Shown here: positions 1 through 8,500 of the stretch, piece by piece
Layout: each line of letters begins with the position of its first letter
How positions within the stretch are numbered: position 1 is the stretch's first letter
From: a bacterium
GTDB lineage: Bacteria > Vulcanimicrobiota > Xenobia > RGZZ01
Assembly (NCBI GenBank): GCA_021782195.1
Contig: JAJXVI010000017.1
Span: forward strand, 1 to 12,751
Length of the DNA stretch: 12,751 nt
Direction: 5' to 3'
Notes under the pieces: generated by a model
What the model saw: the letters and a program-made list of their open reading frames with translations, nothing else
What the model was told of the DNA's origin: nothing
Database searches by the model: none
Translations under genes and position numbers: made by a program

Positions 1-350
1 TGTTCGTGCTTCAGAATGCTCCATTTTCACTCGAAATGCAAGGTCTGCAGGTGAGCTGGGAACCGGGCGCACCTGCCGCAGCGCGCTTCTTCGGGCAGTC
101 GTCCGGGGACAACGAGGAGGCGCCCGACCTTCCCGCGGTGCGCCCGAACCTGGAGGTGCACACGTGGGAATTCACCTGGGAAGAGACGGCCAGCCTGGGA
201 TGTCTGGCGATATTCAACGAAGAACACTTCGAGCGCGCCACCATCGAACGGCTGCTGGCCCATTACCTGCGATTGCTCGAAGCGGTGATCGCCCACCCGG
301 ATGCCCCGCTCTCCCATCTCCTGGATCGCACGGCGACGCAGGTGGCGTGA
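1..350 (+). CDS. NRPS C-terminal condensation domain (5'-partial; gene end)
   Basis: The frame is open from base 3 to TGA at 348-350, so only the last 115 codons of a longer gene are visible. The residues FVLQNAP near the start, the following LEMQGLQVSW, and the end section (FNEEHFERATIERLLAHY then LLEAVIAHPDAPLSHLL) match the C-terminal lobe of NRPS condensation domains, where the usual text is VLQNAP...LxLPGL... then LFxxxTIERLxxHYxxLLExVxxxPxxPLSxL. C domains form the peptide bond between an upstream carrier-bound chain and a downstream aminoacyl carrier. The catalytic HHxxxDG motif lies upstream of the window. The protein stops about ten residues after the domain, with no A, PCP or TE domain, so it is either a terminal C domain of a multidomain NRPS or a free-standing C protein. 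It overlaps the next start by one base (TGATG). Domain class is secure; the whole protein's role is not. Confidence 0.9.
   Translation, partial: FVLQNAPFSLEMQGLQVSWEPGAPAAARFFGQSSGDNEEAPDLPAVRPNLEVHTWEFTWEETASLGCLAIFNEEHFERATIERLLAHYLRLLEAVIAHPDAPLSHLLDRTATQVA
340..345 (+). promoter_or_regulatory. Ribosome binding site for the coupled start at 350
   Basis: AGGTGG ends four bases before ATG at 350-352 and lies inside the last codons of the condensation-domain gene. Together with the TGATG overlap this is a standard translational-coupling arrangement. It favours ATG 350, rather than GTG 450, as the true start of the next protein. Confidence 0.6.
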
Positions 351-460
351 TGCTTGAGTCCGAATGGCGCTTCCTTGCTTTGAGTGAAGATATCATAAAG
401 GACTTTACGTCCGCATCTCGCGGCATTCCAGAGATGTTGCCTGACGTTCGTGTTTTTTGA
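350..460 (+). CDS. 36-codon coupled frame, probable displaced N-terminus of the P-type ATPase
   Basis: ATG at 350 overlaps the preceding TGA and has AGGTGG just upstream, so initiation here is well supported. The frame reads MLESEWRFLALSEDIIKDFT and continues to ...PDVRVF before TGA at 458-460. The stop is created directly after a run of six T (453-458). Omitting one T gives ...DVRVF-EAALIGLT..., which joins the ATPase frame without a stop. I therefore infer that this is the real N-terminus of the ATPase, separated by a one-base indel (sequencing error, true mutation or slippage). The alternative is a short leader whose stop overlaps the GTG at 450 by 11 bases and couples the two frames by re-initiation. 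I recognise no domain in these 36 residues. Confidence 0.5.
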   Translation: MLESEWRFLALSEDIIKDFTSASRGIPEMLPDVRVF

Positions 461-2489
461 AGCGGCGTTGATCGGCTTGACCTGGTGTGGCGCGGAACTT
501 CTGACGGAAGACACGCCGGCTGTTCGCACCGTCCGAACGGTGTTTGAAGAGGTTAAGTGGCTTCTTACCGCGCAGGACGAAGCATCGGAATCCGACCTCT
601 GGCCTCGCACTCCGGCGAGCGACCCCGCACCGGTCGTCCACGATCACGCAAGCGCGGTGGCAGTGCGAGAGCACTACAAGGACGCGAGCGTGGTGACCGT
701 CGGCGCGATGGCGCTTGCAAAGGTCATTCCAGTGGCGGGTATTCCGGGTTTTGCGTCCTACGTGTACGGGATGGGACCGCACGTACGGAAGGTTCTCCAG
801 GACGTGCGTGACAGTGGCGACGTCACCGTGGACAGCCTTTTTCTACTGGCCGATGCCCTGGCGCTGCTTTCTCACAGTTACCTTGCTGCTGCTTTCAGCC
901 TCTACTTGATTCAGGAAGGCAAACTCGCCGTGGTTCGTGCCAAGGATACCAGCATGAAACACGTGCGGCACCTTTTTACAGAGCTTCCTGAAAGCGTGTC
1001 CGTACTCGTGAACGGCAGTGAGCGTCTGATGCCACTGCAGTCTCTCCAGCGTGGCGACCGCGTCGTTCTTCACGCGGGACAGGTCATTCCGGTCGATGGC
1101 GTCATCGAGGAGGGTTCTGGCGGCATCGACCAGCACGTGCTCACCGGAGAGTCGCAACTCGTTGAAACCAGCCCGGGCGACTCGGTTTTCGCCAATACGG
1201 CCCTGACCAGCGGACGGATCGTGGTGACCGTCGAGAAGTCCGGACCGGAGACCACGGCCAATCAGGTTGCGCAGATTCTATTCCGATCCGTGGACCACAA
1301 GTCCGAGCTCCAGTTGCGGGGAGAAGCGTGGGCCGACCGTCTTGTCCGGCCCATGTTCTATTCCTCGGTTGCGCTGCTGCCGTTCCTCGGGCCGGTCTCG
1401 ACGTCGGTGTTCATCAACGCGCACATCGGCATGCGGATTCGCATCCTTGCGCCGATGAGCACCCTCAAGCACATCAGCGCCGCGTCCCGGAAAGGCATCC
1501 TGGTCAAGGATGGCCGGGCCCTGGAGAAGTTTCTCGAAATCGACACCATCCTGTTTGACAAGACCGGTACCCTCACCAGCAACGAGCCCGAGGTGGTCGA
1601 GGTCAACTCCGCGGGCCGTCTCACAGTAGAGGAGATCGTGCGTTACGCGGCCATTGCCGAGCAGAAACTGTCGCATCCCATTGCGCGCGCCATTGTTCAG
1701 AAGGCGCGCGCAATGGATCTCGACTGGCCCGATTTGAGCGATTCGAACTACACCGTCGGCTACGGCATCAAGGTTGTCTGTGATGGAGAGACCATTGAGG
1801 CCGGAAGCCTCCGTTATCTCGACAGGGAGGGTATCGAGCTGCCCGCGGCCCTGACCGAACAGATTGACGGTGACCGGAACCTCGTCTTCATCGTGCTCAA
1901 TGGGGAGGTGGCCGGCGCGCTGCAACTCAAGCCGTGCCTGCGCCTCGACATGGCCGGTCTCATCGCGCGTTTGAGAGCGCAGGGGATACGCCACCTGGCG
2001 ATCGTTTCCGGTGATAGCGAGGCTCCTACCCGTTTGCTGGCCGAGCAGCTCGGAATGGACGAGTATTTTGCGGGCGTCCTGCCCCAGGACAAAGCCGAAA
2101 TCGTGAGGCGACTGCAGGCCGAAGGCCGAAAGGTCTGCTTTGTCGGTGACGGGATCAACGATGCGATTGCGCTCAAACACGCCGACGTTTCCGTTTCTCT
2201 TGCCGGCGCTCACAGCATCGCGCGTGACATGGCCGAGATCGTGCTCATGGATGGACACGTAGGAGGACTCGGACACCTTCACGAGATCTCCACGCAACTC
2301 GAGCGCGACCTCCAACAGAGTCTTCGCTACAGCCTGGCTCCCGGGGGCATCAACCTGCTCGGGGCTTTTCTGCTACATTTCAATACCCTGACGTCGTTGC
2401 TGGTAAATGCGACGTTCGGAATCGCGGGGGCGATGAACACACTTCCCGAACCCGAGACACCCGGCGACAGGAGCCCGGGTCACGATTGA
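450..2489 (+). CDS. P1B-like P-type ATPase lacking the CPC metal motif
   Basis: A 679-residue HAD-family P-type ATPase. Visible catalytic motifs are TGES at 232-235 (actuator domain), DKTGTLT with phosphorylated Asp370, SHP at 408-410 and GYG at 437-439 (P1B nucleotide domain), and GDGIND at 566-571 (hinge). Hydrophobic segments lie at about 79-107, 129-155, 303-340 and 625-665. HP and GxG place it with heavy-metal (P1B) pumps. However, there is no N-terminal CxxC metal domain, and M4 has Ile-Gly-Met (326-328) where CPC is expected when aligned backwards from KGILVK. Arg329 and Arg331 follow, and the M3-M4 section looks shorter than usual. It should hydrolyse ATP in the inner membrane, but the substrate cannot be called; a canonical copper or zinc role is not supported. 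GTG 450 is the first start in this frame after TAA at 396 but has no good ribosome site; ATG 350 via a frameshift is likelier. It is followed by the PKS after 22 bases. Confidence 0.85.
   Translation: MFFEAALIGLTWCGAELLTEDTPAVRTVRTVFEEVKWLLTAQDEASESDLWPRTPASDPAPVVHDHASAVAVREHYKDASVVTVGAMALAKVIPVAGIPGFASYVYGMGPHVRKVLQDVRDSGDVTVDSLFLLADALALLSHSYLAAAFSLYLIQEGKLAVVRAKDTSMKHVRHLFTELPESVSVLVNGSERLMPLQSLQRGDRVVLHAGQVIPVDGVIEEGSGGIDQHVLTGESQLVETSPGDSVFANTALTSGRIVVTVEKSGPETTANQVAQILFRSVDHKSELQLRGEAWADRLVRPMFYSSVALLPFLGPVSTSVFINAHIGMRIRILAPMSTLKHISAASRKGILVKDGRALEKFLEIDTILFDKTGTLTSNEPEVVEVNSAGRLTVEEIVRYAAIAEQKLSHPIARAIVQKARAMDLDWPDLSDSNYTVGYGIKVVCDGETIEAGSLRYLDREGIELPAALTEQIDGDRNLVFIVLNGEVAGALQLKPCLRLDMAGLIARLRAQGIRHLAIVSGDSEAPTRLLAEQLGMDEYFAGVLPQDKAEIVRRLQAEGRKVCFVGDGINDAIALKHADVSVSLAGAHSIARDMAEIVLMDGHVGGLGHLHEISTQLERDLQQSLRYSLAPGGINLLGAFLLHFNTLTSLLVNATFGIAGAMNTLPEPETPGDRSPGHD
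453..458 (+). other. T6 homopolymer at the junction of two reading frames
   Basis: Six consecutive T separate GTG (450-452) from GAAGCG. One frame (350-460) terminates immediately after the tract; the ATPase frame passes through it as GTG TTT TTT GAA. Homopolymers are common sites of one-base sequencing errors and of ribosome or polymerase slippage, so the tract is the likely cause of the frame break. Confidence 0.5.
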
Positions 2490-2498
2490 TTGCCTGCA

Positions 2499-2507
2499 GA
2501 GAGAGAG
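2499..2507 (+). promoter_or_regulatory. Purine-rich ribosome binding site of the PKS
   Basis: GAGAGAGAG lies four bases before ATG 2512, in the 22-base gap after the ATPase stop. It is a modest Shine-Dalgarno match. An in-frame ATG at 2521 is a possible alternative start and would change only three residues ahead of the KS domain. Confidence 0.45.
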
Positions 2508-2511
2508 CAAG

Positions 2512-5500
2512 ATGACAGAGATGGACCACGGCGTCGAGCCCATTGCCATTATCGGGATGAGTTGCCGTTTTCCCCACGGCGCCAACACTCCGGCAGCCTT
2601 CTGGGACCTTCTCGTGTCCGGCCAGGACGCCGTCGGGGAGATTCCTTCGACTCGCTGGAACAAGGCCGCGTACTACGACGCCGACGCTTCTGCGGCGGGC
2701 AAGATGTACACCACGCGCGGCGGTTTCATGGATGTCGCCATCGACCGTTTCGACGCGACTTTCTTTGGCATCTCCCCGCTGGAAGCCGCATCCATGGACC
2801 CCCAGCAGCGCATTCTTCTCGAGTTGAGCTGGGAGGCGCTCGAGGATGCCGCCATCGATCCGGAAACACTGCGCGGTGGCGGTGCCGGTGTCTTTATCGG
2901 GGTCTCGACGGTCGACTACTCCCAGACGTGCGTTCACGACAACATCGACCAGGTGACCAGCTATGCGCTCACCGGCACATGCTATAGCGCCACGGCCGGA
3001 CGCATTTCGTACATCCTCGGTTTGCAGGGACCGAGTCTCGCCATCGACACTGCGTGCTCGTCGTCGCTGGTGGCCATCGACAACGCCTGCGCCTACCTGA
3101 GACTTCGCAAGACCGGCCTCGCGCTGGCCGGGGGTGTCAATCTCATGTTGAGTCCCCACATGCAGATCTGCCTGACGAAACTCCAGGCGCTCTCGCCTGA
3201 GGGCAGGTGTCGCTCGTTCGACGCCGGTGCCAGTGGTTACGCGAGAAGCGAAGGCGGGGGCCTGGTCGTCCTGAAGCGACTGAGTGACGCCCGCGCCGAC
3301 GGTGACCGCGTCCTTGGCGTGATCCGCGGCTCCTTCGTCAACCAGGACGGAGAGAGCCCCGGCATTTCGGCCCCCAACGGGAAGGCGCAGGAGAGGGTGA
3401 TCCAGTCCGCGTTGCACGAGGCCTGCCTGGACGCCGCCGACATCGACTACATCGAAGCGCACGGGACCGGCACCCGCGTGGGCGACCGCACGGAAGTCAC
3501 GGCCATCGGCGCCGTCATGCGATCACACCGCGACACCGCCGGACCGTTGATGATCGGGTCTGTCAAGTCCAACATCGGCCACCTCGAGGCCGCATCTGGC
3601 ATTGCAGGACTGATCAAAGTCATCCTGTCCATGCGGCACGGCTTGATTCCGGGAAACCTGCACTTCGAGACGCCGAACCCCACGATTCCATGGGAAGAGA
3701 TCCCTGTCCGCGTCGTGGATCGGCACACCCCGTGGCCGAAGAACGGTCGCTTGCGGCGCGCGGGCATCAGTTCCTTCGGCTTTGTCGGCACCAACGCGCA
3801 CCTGATCCTCGAGGAGCCACCGGTCTCCGAACCCGTCGCGCCCTCTTCGGACCGGGCCTGGCATACGTTGCCTCTGTCGGCGCACAGCGCGGACGCTCTG
3901 CGAGCGCTTGTTCGTCGCTATCAAGCCTGGATTCGCGCCGGTCTTCCCGGTGGCGACGCAGGCGATGTCGCAACGGATGTGCCCCTGGCCGACGTGTGTG
4001 CGACCGCCGCCACCGGGCGACGTCACTTTGAGTTTCGGACCGCGGCCTGCGGACGAGATCTGACGGAACTTGATGACCGACTGAGCGAGGTGCACGACGA
4101 TGACGCGATTGAACGCGTTCGCAAGGACACCCGGGTCGTGTTTCTCTACACCGGCCAGGGATCTCAATATTTCGGCATGGGGCGGCAGTTGTATCAAACG
4201 CAGCCGGTCTTCCGCGCGGCCCTCGATCGCTGTGAGGCGTCCTACCGTGAGATTGAGGGAACGTCTCTGCGTGCCCTGCTCTACGGCGAGGACGCCGACG
4301 CGGAACAGCTCCACAACACCCGTTTCACGCAACCGTTGCTCTTCTCCATCGAATATGCACTGACGCAACTGTGGCTTTCACGTGGCGTGCAGCCCGCAGC
4401 GTGCGCCGGCCACAGCGTGGGTGAATATGCCGCCGCGTGGCTGGCCGGCGTCCTGTCCTTTGAGGATGCGCTGCGACTGGTGACCGTCCGTGGCAGGTTG
4501 ATGGCCTCGGCGCCAGGCCACGGCCTCATGGCCGCCGTGTTCGCGCCGGTTGAGGAAGTTACGCCGCTGGTCAACGGCCGCGTTGCCATCGCGGCGCACA
4601 ACACGCGGACGAACGTGGTCATCGGGGGATTTCACGACGCCGTCGTGGCGGTGCTCGAACAACTGGACGCGCGCGGCATCGCGCACCAGCCGCTTACGGT
4701 TTCACACGCCTTTCACTCGGCGCAGATGGACCCGGTACTCGACGCGTTCCGCGCGGCTTTTGACGGAGTCACGCTGCGAGAGCCTCAAATTCCCCTGATC
4801 TCAAACCTGACGGCGCAACCGGCCCGTCCCGGCGAGTTGTGTTCAGCCGACTACTGGGTGCGCCACCTGCGCGGTGCGGTGCGCATGAGCGAGTCGCTCA
4901 CCTGGTTCGGCAGCGAAGGCTACGGAATCTTCCTGGAGGTCGGACCGAAGCCGGTGCTGCTCTCCTTTGCCGAGGAAGTGCTGGGAACGGGCATCTGTGG
5001 CGTGCCCTCGATGAAGCCGCGCGTTCCCGATGAGGCGACGCTCTCGGAGTCGCTCGGGCAGCTCTACCGCGCCGGACTGGACTTGAACTGGCCTCGGCCC
5101 GCAAGAAAGATCTCCCTTCCCACCTACCCGTTCTCCGGTTCCCGCCACTGGATCGACTCACCCCGTACGCAGCCCGTCTCTCCACCGGTTGCCACCGATG
5201 CGGCTTCTCCGCTGGGTCGGCGCATGACAACCGGTGCTCTTGCTGACACCGTGATCTTCCAGATGGACCTCCGGCCCGGCGCGCACTATTTCTTCGCCGA
5301 GCACGTCATTCTCGGCGTCGAGACCGCCCCCGGCGCGGCTCTCCTGGGATGGATCTGGCTGGCTGCACGCGACCTGTTTGGCGATGAGCCCTGCCAGTTA
5401 ACGGATATCACGCTGATGCAACCGCTCATCCTGCACGACGTCGACCGCGTTGGCCAGATCATCGTGCGCGACCTGGGCACGAGGCGATGTGCCTTCGCGT

Positions 5501-8500
5501 TCCAGAGCCGCGAAGCGGAAGACGAGCAGGCCTGGATCACACACTGTCAGGGCACGATCACGCGCGACGCGTTCACGCCGCCGGCGTCCGCGCCGCCCGA
5601 GCTTGCGTGCGACTTCCAGCTAACGGGCCAGGAATTCTATGCCGGCATGGAGGCCCTGGGCTACCACTACGGTCCGCTGTTCCGTGGGATCCAGGAGGTC
5701 GCGGCGCCGCGCATCGGCACTGACGCGATCTGCGCGTGGCGTTGTGCCGAGCGCGAGACGCGTACGAGAGACTGGTGGATCACGCCCCACGATCTTGACA
5801 TCGTGTTTCAATCGCCGGCCGTGGGGCTCCTGAAGGATTCGTCGTCCTCGCTGGCTCCTGACCACATTCACGTCCCATTCTACATCAAGCGTCTGGCGGT
5901 CCTCAGGCCCCTCGTTCCGGGCGACTATCTCATCCGGTGCCGCACCCACGCGGTCGACGACGCCCGCGCGCAGGCCGTGGAGAGCTCAATGGAAGTGCGC
6001 AACGAGGCGTCTGAGCTCTGTCTCGTGGTGGAGGGATTCGCCAGTTCCCCTATCTCGCGGCAATCGTTGGTGCGGAATGAGCGCAGGGGACGTTTGAGGC
6101 GGCTCGTGTACCACGAGGAATGGGTGTCGCTCCCCCTGGTGCCACCTGCGAACCGGACTGATCGGACGTGGCTGCTCTTCACCGACGGCCAGGGCACCTG
6201 TGACGGGCTGGTGCGTGGCCTCTCGGAGAGCGGAGCCGTGCACCTGCTGTCCACCGACGGGCCGGACTGGCCGCAACAATACGCGCGGGCGCTTGAACAG
6301 ATGGAGGCCCGTGCGAGTGTTGGCGTGGTGCTGTTGATGGCAGGTTCGCCGGCCCTTCTCGAGCCGCCAGGCGTTGCCGCAGTAGAACGTGTCGTCGCCC
6401 ATCGCCTTCGCACCGTGCTGGAGGTGACGCAGAGCGTGCTCGCGGGCTCCCGTCGCGGCCGCCTCTACCTCGTCACGGCAGGTGCCTGCACGACGGTCGA
6501 TGACGACGGACCGGCCTCGTTCGGCAGTGCGGGCGTGGAGGGGTTCGCCGCCGCCGCACAGGCCGAGCATCCGGAGTGGGGCGTTACCCACATCGACGTC
6601 TCTGCAATCGTCGACGAGAAAGAACTGCGCCAGGTGGCCGCGGAACTGCGTGCGAACAGCGTGGAAATGAGGGTTTGCCTGCGACGCGGGCAGCGCTACG
6701 TCTCACGATTGCGTCAATGGCGTGCCGCGAGCGGAACCCAGAGGGCGGCATCCTTGCCCGAGTCGTTCACACTTGACGTGGGCCACGATGCCGATCTGGG
6801 CGACTTCCGACTGATTTCCAGCGAACGTCGGAGTCCGGGACCAGACGAGGTCGAACTGGAGGTGGTTGCCGCCGGGTTGAACTTCAAGGACGTCTTGAGA
6901 GCGCTCGGCGAACTGCGCGACACCGCCTCCCGTATCGGGGGAGAGTCGGCCGGTGTCGTCACGCGGGTCGGGAGAAACGTGGTCGATCTCAAGTGCGGTG
7001 ACGCCGTCGTGGCGTGGGACATGGCCGGCGGGGCTTTCAGCAGCCACCAGACCGTGCCGCGCCGTTTCGTCCGCATCAAACCCGACCGTCTGTCGTTCGA
7101 AGAAGCCGCAAGCGTCCCGATTTCGTGGATGACGGCGTGGTACGGTCTTTTCGAGCTCGGGGGACTGAAACCTGGCGAGCGAGTGCTCATTCACTCGGGC
7201 GCGGGCGGAGTCGGACTGGCGGCTGTGCAGCTCGCTCTGAACGTCGGCGCGGAGGTGTTCTGCACCGCCGGCTCCGAGGCGAAGCGCGATCTCCTCAGAC
7301 GGATGGGCGTCCCCCACGTTCACGACTCCAGAGATCTCCAGTTTGCCGACCAGATCCTGGCCCTCACCGGCGGACAGGGTGTCGATGTCGTGCTGAACTC
7401 GCTCACCGGCGACGCGCTGCGTCTGAGCCTGAAACTGCTGGCGCCGGGGGGACGCTTCATCGAACTCGGCAAGCGCGAGGTCTGGACGGCAGACGCAGTG
7501 AGGGCCGTGAACCGTTCGATCACCTACCAGGCATTCGACCTCACGGACGTCTGTCGCGCGGCTCCGAACGGTCGTGCCGATCTCCTTGACCGCGTCCTTT
7601 CCAGGATGGAGGAAGGTGCCGTACGTCCGGCTCCACTGCGAGCGTTTCCGATGCACGATGCCTCCAGGGCGTTTCGCTTCATGGCGGGGGCGCGCCATAC
7701 AGGACGCGTGGTTCTCTTCAATCGCGCCCGCCGGTGTGCGGACGGGTCCTTTCGCGCGGACGGTGCGTACCTCATCACGGGGGGGCTTGGCGCACTCGGC
7801 CTGGAGATCGCCTCCCGCCTGGCAGCCCCCACGGGCGGACTCCCTCTGGTTGCCTGCGTCATCCTGGTCGGTCGTCGTGCCCCTTCGACGGCTGCGCTCG
7901 CCCGCATCGAGGCACTCAGAGAAACGGGGGTCAGGGTGGAGGTCGTGCTGTGCGACGTGGCAGACGCCGCAGACTGTCAACGACTGTTCGCGCACATCGA
8001 TCGTCTGCCGCATCCGTTGAGGGGTGTCGTCCACGCGGCGGGAGTCCTGAACGATCGTACGATTGGTCAGCAGCGCTGGGAGCTTTTCGAGCCAGTCCTG
8101 GCTCCGAAAGTGCAGGGCTCGTGGAACCTACACGACGCAACGCGCACGCGGTTGCTCGATTTCTTTGTCCTCTTTTCCTCCGCAGCCTCGACGCTCGGGA
8201 ACGCCGGGCAGAGCAACTACGCGGCGGCCAACTCCTTCATGAACGCACTTGCTCGCTACCGACGGACGCTCGGTCTGTGCGCCACCAGCATTTGCTGGGG
8301 GCCATGGGCGCAGGTCGGCATGGCCGCCACGGGCGAGCGCCCGGGGCTACAGATGGCGCGGAATGGCATCCTCGGTATCGACCCCACGGAGGGGATTTCC
8401 ACGCTGTTCGATGTCACCGAGGAAGACATTGACGTGCCAACAGTCCTGCAGATGAACTGGAGCACGTTCCTTTCGGCCGCACCGACGAACCAGGTGCAGA

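Noticed and set aside
6..350. GTG at 6 as the true start of the first gene
   Set aside because: The frame is already open at base 3 and the residues match the interior of a condensation domain; it is a 5'-truncated gene.
1..350. Epimerization domain instead of condensation domain
   Set aside because: The VLQNAP motif and the ending LLEAVIAHPDAPLSHLL are typical of C domains; the C-terminal motifs of E domains (such as NYLGQ) are absent.
450..2489. Copper or zinc exporter annotation for the ATPase
   Set aside because: No CxxC N-terminal domain and no CPC, SPC or TPC in M4, so assigning a metal would go beyond the sequence.
2490..2987. Forward frame directly after the ATPase stop
   Set aside because: It overlaps the KS coding sequence in another frame, is Arg/His-rich and has no motif; the frame starting at 2512 carries the real KS.
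6100..6740. Methyltransferase domain between DH and ER of the PKS
   Set aside because: The roughly 200-residue stretch fits the structural half of the ketoreductase, and no SAM-binding motif is visible.
6703..8034. Long open frame on the - strand across the PKS ER/KR region
   Set aside because: It is opposite intact ER and KR motifs; the translation looks compositionally biased and unrecognisable.
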